DNA of 60,751 nt, taken from assembly GCA_035315065.1 (NCBI GenBank), contig DATFYM010000184.1, positions 1 through 60,751 of the forward strand, written 5' to 3'. Positions 8,797 through 17,961 of this stretch are shown here, in pieces. The DNA is from DATFYM01 sp035315065 (GTDB taxonomy: Bacteria; Acidobacteriota; Terriglobia; UBA7540). A program made the translations under genes and the position numbers. The notes under the pieces are model-generated. The model made no database searches and was not told the DNA's origin. It saw nothing but the letters and a program-made list of their open reading frames with translations. Positions within the stretch are counted from its first letter, which is position 1. The number at the start of each line of letters is the position of its first letter.

Positions 8797-11361
8797 ATGG
8801 TTGGTCTGGTGCTTGTCTCTCACAGCAAGCGGCTCGCGACCGGAATCAAGGAGTTGATCCTTGAAACCGCCGGGCAGGACTTCCCCATCGCTGTCGCTGC
8901 CGGGGCCGGCGACGATCACGAGCAGCTTGGCACTGACGCGGTGCACATCGCGCAAATCCTTCAACCGTTCGTCGAGGGCGACGGCGCGGTGGTCCTGATG
9001 GACTTTGGCAGCTCAGTGCTGAGCGCGGAAATGGCCCTGGAGATTCTCGAACAAACCTCGGGACCCTGCCCGGACAAAATCAAAAAGATCCGCCTATGCT
9101 GTGCTCCGCTGGTGGAAGGGGCGATCGCGGCTGCGGTCCAGGCACGGGCCGGGGCAAACCTGGATGAAGTCTGCCGGGAGGCACTCCGCGCGCTGACGCC
9201 CAAACAAGAACAACTCCATCGAGAGCAAATCGGAACGCCTGCGAGTGGCGCCGCCGCGCCAACCGATTCGCAGCCCACGCGAGAGCTTCTTCTGACCATC
9301 CGCAACGAGCACGGCCTGCACGCCCGGCCGGCTGCCCAGCTCGTCCTGACGGCTAGCCGATTCTCCGCTGAAATCGAGATCGCGAACGAAACCGCAGGGC
9401 GAGGCCCCGTGCTGGCTAGGAGCCTTACCAGCATCGCGTTGTTGCAGGTGCGAGAAGGCGACCGCGTCAGGGTCCGAGCTCGAGGCGTGGACGCCGACGC
9501 TGCACTCCAGGCCGTCTCGCAACTGGCGGCAGCGGGTTTCGGTGAGGCAATAAGCCCCGCACAGATTTCGGAGCACAGATCCAAGCCACAACCTTCCGGT
9601 GTATCCGACCAGCCCGTGGGAGAAGCGCATTCAGGGACACCGCTGATCCGCGGAATTCCCGCGTCCGAGGGTGTTGCGGTCGGTCGCGTGCTCCCGCTCC
9701 AGAACTCGCTGTTGGCTCCGACCGCCAAAGCCGCCGGCGAACCAACCGAGGAGCTTGCCAAGCTCACCATCGCCACACGACGAGTGCAAGCGCGTCTCGC
9801 GCAGCGAAACCAGAGGCCTGCCGGCGCCGTCCTCAACGACACGGCCGAGATCTTCGCCGCGCAAGCTGCCATTCTGAGTGATCCGGCCGTGTTCGATCAA
9901 GTAAAGGCGCTGGTGGAGAGAAAACGTCTCAGCGCGGCGCGGGCTTGGACGGAAGTCACCGACGATCTCGTGGCTTCCTATCGCCATCTTGATGATCCTT
10001 ACCTCCGGGAGCGCGCGATCGACGTCTTCGATATCGCGCAGCTCGTGCTGCTGGAGCTTGCCGGCCGGTTGGCGCCCGCCTCAATTCGGCCGGAGCCGCC
10101 CGCGATTCTCTATGCCCGAGTACTCCTGCCCAGCGAGGCTGCCAACTGCGACCCGGAGGCGGTGCTGGGAGTAATCACCAGCGAAGGCAGCGCCGTGACC
10201 CACAGCGCCATTATGTTGCGCACGCTTGGCATCCCGATGGTCTCCGGTATTCACGGCCTTGACACTGCGGCCGCAGCAGGCAAGATCGTCGCCATGGACG
10301 GCGGCACAGGAGAGGTGTGGCTCGAACCAGCCGAGCCGATCGTTCAGACTCTTAAGGATCGCAGGAAACTGTGGCTGGCGCGACGTCAGAGCGCCGTCAT
10401 GCTGTCTGCCCAGCCTGCCGTTACGCTGGACGGCGTGCGCATCGAAGTGCTGGCCAACGTTGCGAGCGCCGCCGACGCTGTGGTCGCCGCGCGTAACGGC
10501 GCGGATGGCGTGGGCGTTGTCAGGACCGAACTCCTCTTTCTTGAACGGCGCGAGGCGCCAACCGAAGCCGAACAGGAAGAGGCGCTGCGGGCCATTTTCG
10601 CCCCTATCCCCGCGGCCCATCCTATCGTGGTTCGCACTCTTGACGCGGGCGCCGACAAGCCTCTGCCATTCCTCGAACAGCCCGGGGAGCAAAACCCTTA
10701 TCTTGGCGTGCGCGGCATTCGTCTGCTGCTCCGGAATCCGGACTTTTTCTTGACTCACTTGAGGGCGATTCTCACGGCCGGCGTCGGGCGCAACCTCTGG
10801 GTCATGTTCCCCATGATCTCCGAGGTGCAAGAGGCGGAACGAGCGCGCGAGTTCCTGACCAAGGCTCACTCGGAGCTTCAGACCGTGGGGAAATCCCACG
10901 CTTGGCCGGTGAAAGTGGGCGCCATGATCGAGGTCCCATCGGCCGCGCTTCTGGCAGCGCAACTGGCCGAGCCGATGGAATTCCTCAGCATCGGCACCAA
11001 CGATCTGACGCAGTACGCGCTCGGTGCCGAACGGGGCAACGCGGCGTTGGCGGGATTTCAGGACGCACTTCACCCGGCAGTGTTGAAGCTGGTGCGTGCG
11101 ACGGTGGAAGGCGCGAAGCCAAGGGAGCGGCACGTGGCGGTGTGTGGCGATGCGGCCTCCGACCCCATCGCCGCCGCGGTGTTCTTCGGCCTGGGTGTAC
11201 GAAGTTTGAGTGTGAGGCCCAGTGAGTTGGCAAACGTGAAGGGCTGCTTCGGCCAATGGCGCAGTTCGGACGTGGCGGAACTTGCCCGGCTAGCGATCGA
11301 GGCGCGCGACGCAGCCGAAGTGCGGGCGCTGGCCGAAGGGTTCGCGAAACGTCATCACTGA
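8797..11361 (+). CDS. dhaM: DhaM-HPr-Enzyme I fusion, PTS phosphotransferase for dihydroxyacetone kinase
   Basis: 854 residues from ATG 8797 (MVGLVLVSHS); the frame upstream reads a repeat. Domains: EIIA-mannose/DhaM domain (1-about 135, His9 in VSHS), HPr domain (about 165-255, His175 in NEHGLHARPAAQLV), then a complete Enzyme I (about 280-854) with His469 in GSAVTHSAIM, GVVRTELLFLER, the PEP-site block GTNDLTQYALGAERGN and the Cys motif VCGDAASD. It should take phosphate from PEP through its own three histidines to ADP on DhaL. Known E. coli DhaM has only a truncated Enzyme I part, so this version looks self-sufficient. Operon: dhaK-dhaL-dhaM. Confidence 0.93.
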   Translation: MVGLVLVSHSKRLATGIKELILETAGQDFPIAVAAGAGDDHEQLGTDAVHIAQILQPFVEGDGAVVLMDFGSSVLSAEMALEILEQTSGPCPDKIKKIRLCCAPLVEGAIAAAVQARAGANLDEVCREALRALTPKQEQLHREQIGTPASGAAAPTDSQPTRELLLTIRNEHGLHARPAAQLVLTASRFSAEIEIANETAGRGPVLARSLTSIALLQVREGDRVRVRARGVDADAALQAVSQLAAAGFGEAISPAQISEHRSKPQPSGVSDQPVGEAHSGTPLIRGIPASEGVAVGRVLPLQNSLLAPTAKAAGEPTEELAKLTIATRRVQARLAQRNQRPAGAVLNDTAEIFAAQAAILSDPAVFDQVKALVERKRLSAARAWTEVTDDLVASYRHLDDPYLRERAIDVFDIAQLVLLELAGRLAPASIRPEPPAILYARVLLPSEAANCDPEAVLGVITSEGSAVTHSAIMLRTLGIPMVSGIHGLDTAAAAGKIVAMDGGTGEVWLEPAEPIVQTLKDRRKLWLARRQSAVMLSAQPAVTLDGVRIEVLANVASAADAVVAARNGADGVGVVRTELLFLERREAPTEAEQEEALRAIFAPIPAAHPIVVRTLDAGADKPLPFLEQPGEQNPYLGVRGIRLLLRNPDFFLTHLRAILTAGVGRNLWVMFPMISEVQEAERAREFLTKAHSELQTVGKSHAWPVKVGAMIEVPSAALLAAQLAEPMEFLSIGTNDLTQYALGAERGNAALAGFQDALHPAVLKLVRATVEGAKPRERHVAVCGDAASDPIAAAVFFGLGVRSLSVRPSELANVKGCFGQWRSSDVAELARLAIEARDAAEVRALAEGFAKRHH

Positions 11362-11396
11362 TCTCACAGGGACAAACGCATCATAGACTATGTCGC

Positions 11397-13928
11397 TCAT
11401 TGTTCCAGGGCGTTGACTTCGCGAATCTCGTGCCCGTCAAGAGGCACGCGCAGCGTCTTGATTTCCAACGGCCGGAAGGTTCCCGTCCAGCGTCGGTTCA
11501 CAAGTCCCAGGTCCACGGTTGCCTTCGCCTCCCGTCCTGCTGTCTCGTAGCATCGGACTATGAGGTCATCCCCGTCCTCGCCTTTCTTTACCACCGATAC
11601 CACGACGTTGGGCGCATCCACGGAGAGGAAGGAGGCTGAAAGCGGCCGGGTTCCCGGATGAATGCCCTGATAGAAAACCGGCACGGGCGCCGTGAACTCC
11701 TCCGCCAGCCGCACGACGCCTGCATCCTGCCACGCCCCAGCGTGGGGCAACAGCAACATGCGGAACGTCTGCTCGCCCTGGTCCTGCCAGATGTATTCCC
11801 CGTTGGGTTCCAGCTTGCGCGGATCGTGTTGGGCGTAAACCGCTCCTCGCACGATGGAGATGCGCAGATCGTTATCCTGTACGCTGTAACCGTACTTGGC
11901 GTCGTTGATTATGCCTAGCCCATACTCCTTGCCTACGCGGTCACCGGAAAGATCGATCCATCGTTGTCCCGGATCCTCGTCCCCTTCTGCCTTTCGCAAC
12001 TTGTAGCCGTAAGCGATTTCGTAAGTGGGCCGGGGATTCTGCACGTCCACGGGGAAGGAGAACTTCAGAATCTTCTGGTGCTCGTGCCAATCGAGAGTCA
12101 CCCGCGCTTCGAGGGCGTGGGCGCCGGCGTAGAGCACCCAGTCCGTCCGAAGCGAGGAAGCTTCATAGTTCGTCCGCACGCGCACCGTCGCGCGCAGGGG
12201 GCCATTTTCAAGCACTCGGAAACGGGCGCCGCCGAACGTTCCCACTTCCTTGGTGTAGGCGCGGACGCCATGGCTCCAGGTGTCACTATGATCGTCCAGC
12301 ACGACGGCGCGCGCCCCTCCTTTGCCGCCCCGAAAAACCTCCGCTCCGCTATCTTTGTCGTACATCGATAGCGTCCCGTCGTCCGCGAAAGTGACGCGAA
12401 GATGTTCATTCTCCAGACCCTTCTCTGTAGCCTGGACCATGGATGCCGGCGCCGGCGCCGCCTCGACCTTTCGCAAGCGGAATTGCCGGTAGCCAAAAGC
12501 CGGCACGGGCGCGCGGAAGACCAGCTTGACCCGATCGTCAACCACGGTCGAAGCCTGCGTCCATTGGTGAGCCACACTGTTGCCGTGCTCATCTTCCAAG
12601 CGGGAGTTCCTCTGTCGCGCCGTCCCGTAATCATCCCAACCTAAATCGTATTCAACATTCAGCGCGGCATCCCAGGCGTGGGGATTGAAGACCACCAGAT
12701 ATTCCGAGTCCGGGTCCAGGGTCGGAATCTGCCAGGCAATCTTCTGCGCGGCCAGGTATGTAGCCTGATCCGCTACTGCCTTGGCGTATCCGTAGGCATC
12801 CCTCGATACAACATAGTGTTCCGGAAGCGCTGTCCCGGCCATGCTGTCGTGGAACTGCATCAACAACACCTTCTTCCAGGCTGCCGTGAACTCGGCCTGG
12901 GGGTAGTCAGACCCCGCCACCGCGAACGCAAGGGCGGCCATCTTCTCTCCCGTGGCGAGCGCCGCTTCCGTGGTCCGGTTATCCTTCTTGATTTCCGACA
13001 CCGCCGTGTAGCAGCCCACCGAGTGATGCTGCAAATCATCGGCCACGACCGGGAGATGGTCGTGTTTGCCGACCTCATCAAAGTAACGGTCCGGGGTGCT
13101 GAAAAGAATCGTCGGTGCGCCGGTTTGTTTCTGCATGTCCCGGATGGACCGGATGTTCTCCTTGGCCGGCCCGCCGCCGTGATCACCCGCGCCGTAAAAG
13201 ACCATCAGGCTCTTGGTGGGCTCCTTCAGGTTCAAAATGAAGTCGCGCAACCTGTCGTCCAGATGTTCGTCGAGACCATAACTGTACGGGATTCGATAGG
13301 CAAGGATTCGCGTCCCATCAGCCCCCTCCCACCAGAATAGGTCCGCGGGGAGTTCCTTCTCGTGGGCTTGCGGACGCATGAAGACATAGCCGCGCAGGCC
13401 CTCGAGCTTGAGAATCTGCGGTAATGTCCCGGGATGGCCGAACGAATCGGGGTTGTAGCCGATTTGCGCGGAGCGTCCGAATAAGTGCTGGAACAGTCTT
13501 TGGCTGTAGAGACCCTGGCGGACCAGCGACTCGCCGTTCGGGACGTTCACATCTGGTTCGATCCACCAGCCCCCAACCACATCCCACCGTCCTTCTGCTA
13601 CCCGTTTGCGAATCTGCTCCATCATCGCCGGGTCGGTCGCCGCGACCCACTCATAGAACTGGGCGGAGCTGGCGGTAAACGTGAAATCCGGATCTTCGTT
13701 CATGCGGTCGAGCGCGGATCGAAACGTGCTGTGGACTACAGACATGGCTTCCGACCACGGCCACAGCCAGGGAGCGTCAATGTGGGCGTTCCCGATCATG
13801 TGGAACCGGTACTGCGAGGCTAGCGGCGGCCAAGGCGTTGGAGATTGCGCGCTGGCGTTCGTTGCCAAAAGCGAAAAAGCGCAAATCAGACCGATCATCA
13901 CAGGCGAGCGGCCTCGGTGGGAACTCAT
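11397..13928 (-). CDS. Exported glycoside hydrolase family 38 (alpha-mannosidase type)
   Basis: 843 residues. ATG 13928 is chosen because GGAG lies 8 bases upstream; an in-frame ATG at 13946 lacks a site. A hydrophobic signal ends near ATNASAQ. The GH38 N-terminal catalytic domain shows GNAHIDAPWLW (zinc ligands His49 and Asp51, where most relatives have HxDPVW) and the nucleophile Asp161 in IGYNPDSFGH. The middle helical domain and the C-terminal beta domains follow, and total length fits the family. It would release alpha-linked mannose or related sugars outside the cytoplasm; the exact substrate is not readable. It ends tail-to-tail with dhaM, 35 bases away. Confidence 0.88.
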   Translation of the reverse strand: MSSHRGRSPVMIGLICAFSLLATNASAQSPTPWPPLASQYRFHMIGNAHIDAPWLWPWSEAMSVVHSTFRSALDRMNEDPDFTFTASSAQFYEWVAATDPAMMEQIRKRVAEGRWDVVGGWWIEPDVNVPNGESLVRQGLYSQRLFQHLFGRSAQIGYNPDSFGHPGTLPQILKLEGLRGYVFMRPQAHEKELPADLFWWEGADGTRILAYRIPYSYGLDEHLDDRLRDFILNLKEPTKSLMVFYGAGDHGGGPAKENIRSIRDMQKQTGAPTILFSTPDRYFDEVGKHDHLPVVADDLQHHSVGCYTAVSEIKKDNRTTEAALATGEKMAALAFAVAGSDYPQAEFTAAWKKVLLMQFHDSMAGTALPEHYVVSRDAYGYAKAVADQATYLAAQKIAWQIPTLDPDSEYLVVFNPHAWDAALNVEYDLGWDDYGTARQRNSRLEDEHGNSVAHQWTQASTVVDDRVKLVFRAPVPAFGYRQFRLRKVEAAPAPASMVQATEKGLENEHLRVTFADDGTLSMYDKDSGAEVFRGGKGGARAVVLDDHSDTWSHGVRAYTKEVGTFGGARFRVLENGPLRATVRVRTNYEASSLRTDWVLYAGAHALEARVTLDWHEHQKILKFSFPVDVQNPRPTYEIAYGYKLRKAEGDEDPGQRWIDLSGDRVGKEYGLGIINDAKYGYSVQDNDLRISIVRGAVYAQHDPRKLEPNGEYIWQDQGEQTFRMLLLPHAGAWQDAGVVRLAEEFTAPVPVFYQGIHPGTRPLSASFLSVDAPNVVVSVVKKGEDGDDLIVRCYETAGREAKATVDLGLVNRRWTGTFRPLEIKTLRVPLDGHEIREVNALEQ

Positions 13929-13968
13929 AGAGCATTCTCCGGCCATAGCACCGGCCCGTAGGCACCGG

Positions 13969-14127
13969 CCAGGGCTTGAAACGTGCCGCAGGACATGAAA
14001 CGTTCTAATAGAATTCGGTCGCGAAAGACCCCGTTTTCTGCCATTATCTGCACGTTTTTGGCGGGAAACGGCCTAATTGGGTGCGATTCTGCACCGAAAA
14101 GAGGCCTTAAAACGGGACTCGTTTTCC
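13969..14127 (-). repeat. Dispersed repeat family R1, copy A
   Basis: On the minus strand this reads GTGCAGAATCGCACC, then AAAAACGTGCAGATAA, GCAGAAAACGGGG, CGACCGA and a CACGTTTC end. The same ordered blocks occur at 43165-43335 and 44000-44170. This copy lies directly upstream of the GH38 start codon. Confidence 0.7.
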
Positions 14128-14192
14128 AATGAGCGCCCGCCCTCGGATTCAGGTGGCTGATTCCACGTTGATGACCAATCGTCACGCTGGGG

Positions 14193-14927
14193 TCACAGCG
14201 GTTTCTTTCTCGCCCTGACGATTCTTAGAAGCATCGGAGCCACGAGAAAAGACAAAGAACGAGTCACTTCCATTCCTCCTTCCGTAAACGCCGCAGCGTA
14301 TTCCTTCGTATGCATGAAGTCAGAGATGAGCGCGACACCGCCGACTCTTAATACGCGCACGATTTCGCGACACGCCGACGCGCGCCCTTCGCGGCTATCG
14401 ATGTTGTGGAGGCAGAGATTGGAGAGCACATAATCAAACGAGTTGTCCCCAAACGGCAGACGTCGAGCGTCCGCTTCTTTGATCTCCACCCGGTGCTTGA
14501 CACCCTCGAGTTCGGCATTCTGCAGGGCTCCCTCGCGGGTGTTGCCGCTCAGATCCGTCCGGTTCCAAATATCAACTCCGAAGCTTTGCCCCTCCGTCAG
14601 TCGCTTGGCAGCGCCGATCATCAGCAAACCACGGCCAGTGCCAATATCCAGCACCTGCTCATTGCCTTTCCAAGGAAGCATGTTGAGCATTCTGTCGCGG
14701 TGGCGGAATTTCTCGACCTTAACATAAACGACCATGAGGACGATCAGAATGAGGCCGGCAGGAAGCAGGTTGAGAATGACGGTCGCGATAACTCTGGCCA
14801 GTTGATTCGAGGACTCTCGCAGGAAAACTCCAACCGCTAGTCCTACGACCACCCCGAGCAGCACGGCGAGCCCAATGCCTGGGGCATCGATCCCATAATC
14901 CGGCTTGGTCTTTTGCCCGGGTCGCAT
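14193..14927 (-). CDS. Membrane-anchored class I SAM methyltransferase (copy 1)
   Basis: 244 residues. Two hydrophobic helices (about 16-35 and 46-68) form an N-terminal membrane anchor. A Rossmann methyltransferase domain follows: motif I LDIGTGRGLLMIGAAKRL, acidic motif II VDIW, a motif-IV-like FDYVLSNLCLHNI and motif V VLRVGGVALISDF. The substrate is unknown; anchoring suggests a membrane lipid, quinone or membrane protein (inference). A close paralogue lies 3 kb away on the same strand, and the similarity continues into the 3' flank. No strong ribosome site is visible. Confidence 0.85.
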   Translation of the reverse strand: MRPGQKTKPDYGIDAPGIGLAVLLGVVVGLAVGVFLRESSNQLARVIATVILNLLPAGLILIVLMVVYVKVEKFRHRDRMLNMLPWKGNEQVLDIGTGRGLLMIGAAKRLTEGQSFGVDIWNRTDLSGNTREGALQNAELEGVKHRVEIKEADARRLPFGDNSFDYVLSNLCLHNIDSREGRASACREIVRVLRVGGVALISDFMHTKEYAAAFTEGGMEVTRSLSFLVAPMLLRIVRARKKPL

Positions 14928-15260
14928 AACCCGCTTAGGAAGTGCAGCGCAGACCCGCTTCCCGAGGTCTGAAGGTCTTCCTTGGTGATTGTCCCCGGGG
15001 GCAGGCCTTTGTTCAGGAAACGCAGCGCTACATTATCAGCTTGACTAGTATATCTCCACTTCTCCTTTGTAAACATTTTGGAATGGGCGGTGCAGTTTCA
15101 AGTCAAGTGCTTGACACGAACCACATGGTACGAAACAAAGTCTACGCCTATCTACCCGTGACAAACCCATTGTCTGGCATGGATTGTACATGCCTCGTCC
15201 GGTGGCGCCACTTCTCTCGGTCGCCCGCCTATCCTCAATGGTCTCCTCTTCCGCATTTCT

Positions 15261-15345
15261 CCGAAATGGGTTCGTATTGGGTTCGGTCCAGGAGTGCCTT
15301 CCTTTTGTTTCAGCATATTGGTGGCTTCGGTCCTAAAAAAAACCC
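15261..15345 (+). repeat. Dispersed repeat family R3, copy 1
   Basis: Blocks in order: AATGGGTTCGTATTGGGTTC, GGTCC, TTTTGTTTCAGCATATTGG, TGGCTTCGGTCCT, A-tract. The same series occurs at 15474-15541 and, inverted, at 44215-44430. Confidence 0.7.
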
Positions 15346-15473
15346 CCAAAAAATGATCGTCGGTCACTTCCCCAACACTCTCTGCTGTAACGTGCCCAAG
15401 GCCCTGTAACGTTGCTGTAACGTGCAAAACGGTGACTCCCCTTGGGCGCGCTGTTCCCCCATTTCCCAAATGG

Positions 15474-15541
15474 GTTCGTGTTGGGTCCCGGGGTGCCATC
15501 CTTTTTTTTCAATATATTGGTGGCTTCGGTCCTGAAAAAAA
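15474..15541 (+). repeat. Dispersed repeat family R3, copy 2
   Basis: AAATGGGTTCGTGTTGGGTC, TTTTCAATATATTGG and TGGCTTCGGTCCTGAAAAAA repeat the blocks of copy 1 in the same order and orientation. Confidence 0.7.
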
Positions 15542-15983
15542 CATGACATCCTTGGCAAACGTAGCCGCGCTGTTCCCATCCCCGACGCCGCGTTGTAAGC
15601 GAAAAGCTTGTTCTTGCCGTCCAATCCCTTCCCCGCCCCTCCACGAACGATCCGCTAGAAGGCGCAAGCCAGAGGGGATTAATCCTATAAGTTGTACCAT
15701 GCAAGTAATCACGCTAGGTCGCTCTTGCCTTGCGCTTCAAGCAAATCAGTGTGCTCAACAAAGATCATCACATCAGTAAACATTGTGACCGACTCTCGAA
15801 CCCCTTATTTCAGTCATACGAACAGCCTATCATGTTATTACGCAGGAGTTAAGTTCCCTTTTGGCTATCGGGGGCTCAGCCTCGAGTCGCACGTTCCCTT
15901 GGTCTGCCACCTGATTTGACCTTGCAGAGGAGAAAAAAAGACTTCGGTACGCCTCGGCAACCGCCAGTTCGGCGCGAATGAGC

Positions 15984-17005
15984 TTAATGGGCATGGGGTG
16001 AGCCCTGAATGCTGGAAGCTGCATCACGTTTCACGAGCAAGATGGTGATATCATCCTCATTAAACTTTGGGTCCACCAACGATTTCAGAACAGACATCGT
16101 TCTTCCCGAACTGTCAGCCAAAGTCGCGCAAACGGTTTTCGGCATTCTCTGCGGAAATCGAATCGGTAAGTCCGTCGGTGAAAATCAGAAGGGCACCACC
16201 AGGAGGAAGATGAGCCGTACGGGCTTCAAATTTCGCTTGGGGAAATAATCCGAGCGGCAGGCCAGTAGCTTCCAGCTCTATCGCAGGTCCGGAGTCGAAA
16301 ACAATCGGGGCGTTGTGGCCGGCGTTCACGTAAGTCAATTCTCCCGAATCGCGGCTCAGCACGATGAACACCGCCGTGGCAAAGCGATTACTTGGGGTGT
16401 AACGGCAACGGCTCAGGTGCCTGCTGATCTGCTGAGCCAGCGCCAGGGGATCCGGCTCAAAATTCGCGATGCCTCTAACCAGAGCCTGTATGTTCGCCGC
16501 CAGCAGCGCCGCCGGCATCCCTTTCCCGGACACGTCCGCTACTGCGAAAAGCGTTCGGTTGCCCGCCAGCTCGATGACGTCAAAGTAGTCGCCGCCCACT
16601 TCACGGAGGGGTTTATAAAACGTTTCCACCTCGTAGCCCGGCAACTCGTCCAGTTTACCGGGGTGAAGGGTCTCCTGGATCTGTCGTGCGGCAATCTGAT
16701 CGGCTTCAAGTTGGGTCTTGCGGACAAATTCCGAAGTCAGCATCCCGTTCATCAGCCGGTAGCCGACAACGTAAAGCAGCCACACACTTAAATAGAGATA
16801 TGCTCCTGGGCCACATGAAAGGCCAGGCCAAAGACCGCGTCCAAAGGGCATAGAAGGCGTAGCCCTGGAGCAGAATGCCGACCCAGGTGACAACGCGCTT
16901 GGACCTCGGCATTTCGCGCGTCCAATCGTAGTGGGAATACCGCCAAGCGCGGCGAATTGGACCGACCGATTTGTCGAGCAACTGCTGCTGCGTGCGAACG
17001 GCCAT
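15984..17005 (-). pseudogene. SpoIIE-type PP2C phosphatase, broken by two frameshifts
   Basis: The gene reads in three pieces. An N-terminal membrane part starts at 17005 (MAVRTQQQLLDKSVGP...). Near 16800 the frame changes into the phosphatase part with the RsbU/SpoIIE motifs IQETLHPGKLDELPGYEV, GGDYFDVIEL, DVSGKGMPAALLAAN, YVNAGHNAP and FTDGLTDS. Near 16130 the frame changes again; the last part holds the metal-binding NEDDITILLVKRD and ends at TAA 15984. Such enzymes dephosphorylate anti-sigma-factor antagonists in partner-switching pathways. Both shifts could be sequencing errors, but the repeat-rich surroundings fit true decay. Confidence 0.8.
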
Positions 17006-17106
17006 TGGGAGAGTCTATCACTGAAAGCAGCTACGTTGAATGCGATCCAAGGGCCTATCCGGCGATCAACTCAAACGAGGCCGCCGGAAGCCATTAAATG
17101 AAGCGA

Positions 17107-17140
17107 GGTTCGGGATTCGGGATTCGGGTTTCGGGATTGG
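17107..17140. repeat. Tandem heptamer (TTCGGGA) array
   Basis: GGTTCGGGATTCGGGATTCG continues as GGTTTCGGGATTGG, about four copies of a 7-base unit with no clear inverted partner. It lies just upstream of the SpoIIE remnant's start. Confidence 0.7.
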
Positions 17141-17227
17141 CAGAGGAAGATTACAGCGCGGGGATTTGTTCTACGAGCCGAAAATCCTTGGCGGGGCGCC
17201 AGGGGGGACCAGCCTTATCGCCATGGT

Positions 17228-17731
17228 TTATTTCCACCGATCACCACGCTTCAGGACGTAATGCGCGAGCACATAGCGCCATGGGATAAGGGGGATAAAA
17301 ATTACCACCATCAGGCAGGCTTGTATATCTTCTGCCGCCGCCGCATTGATCTGGTGGGCAGACCACAGCGGCAGCGCAAAGGCTGTGAGATATATCGCCT
17401 TCCAGACCAGCTCGAACAGCAATAACGGCAACATTTGCACTGGATATCGAAGCCCCAATGCCGCCGTCGCACCGAGACCAGCCAGCAAGGCGCATTGAAC
17501 CCCTCTGGTTATCGCGAACTCGTTGGTGTGGTGGAGGACAACGGGCCAGATATATACGCCGAGCCCAACGGCCAACACAAGGTACGAGGCGCGCAACGTG
17601 TACAGGCGAAACAGCGAGACCTCGGGCAGGGTGGCACGTAGTGTCACGTTACCGGACGGAACGACCGACCCGACGACGGAGTTGATAGTGATGCCATCCT
17701 CGGCACCTCTTTCTCGACTGCGGTTGTCCAT
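17228..17731 (-). CDS. Four-helix integral membrane protein, unknown function
   Basis: 167 residues from ATG 17731, chosen because GGAGG lies 7 bases upstream; an ATG 21 bases earlier lacks a site. A polar N-terminal segment of about 45 residues precedes four hydrophobic helices: around the YLVLAVGLGVYIWPVV stretch, then the CALLAGLGATAALGL, LLLFELVWKAIYLTAF and LMVVIFIPLIPWRYVL stretches. I recognise no family. It sits downstream of methyltransferase copy 2 and a possible 47-residue gene on the same strand. Confidence 0.75.
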   Translation of the reverse strand: MDNRSRERGAEDGITINSVVGSVVPSGNVTLRATLPEVSLFRLYTLRASYLVLAVGLGVYIWPVVLHHTNEFAITRGVQCALLAGLGATAALGLRYPVQMLPLLLFELVWKAIYLTAFALPLWSAHQINAAAAEDIQACLMVVIFIPLIPWRYVLAHYVLKRGDRWK

Positions 17732-17803
17732 TTTGTTTACCTCCAAATGCACGTTCGGTGCTTTTGGTTAAGCCCTACCGTCCTCATGCCTATCTGCGCG
17801 CCG

Positions 17804-17947
17804 CTAACAGGTTTCCGTCTTCGAGAAACCCGGCGCACAAGAATCGGCTTGAAGGCGCTCAATTATCTCTTCATCACACTCGCTAACCTTGAGCTTAATT
17901 GCGCACGCGTCCGACGGTAGGCGGGCGTCGAATTCTAGGGGTTCCAT
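17804..17947 (-). CDS. Possible small acidic four-cysteine protein
   Basis: 47 residues starting 15 bases after the stop of methyltransferase copy 2, with CGAGGG about 8 bases before the ATG. The sequence is acidic and has four cysteines (in DACAI, SECDE, DSCAP and a C-terminal TETC). After methyltransferase copy 1 the same flank is recognisable but ends after a few codons, so the frame is intact only here. It could be a small protein gene, a truncated remnant or chance; coding is not proved. Confidence 0.3.
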   Translation of the reverse strand: MEPLEFDARLPSDACAIKLKVSECDEEIIERLQADSCAPGFSKTETC

Positions 17948-17961
17948 GTTGATGACCCTCG

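Larger units (their letters stand above)
14928..15983. other. Gene-poor region with two R3 repeat copies
   Basis: No convincing gene lies in this stretch, and A/T content is higher than in the neighbours. It carries two direct copies of repeat R3 (15261-15345 and 15474-15541) separated by about 125 bases that include a tandem GCTGTAACGTGC motif. Short open frames here have no recognisable protein character. The piece 14930-15060 is immediately upstream of methyltransferase copy 1 and may hold its promoter, but I see no clear boxes. Confidence 0.6.
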
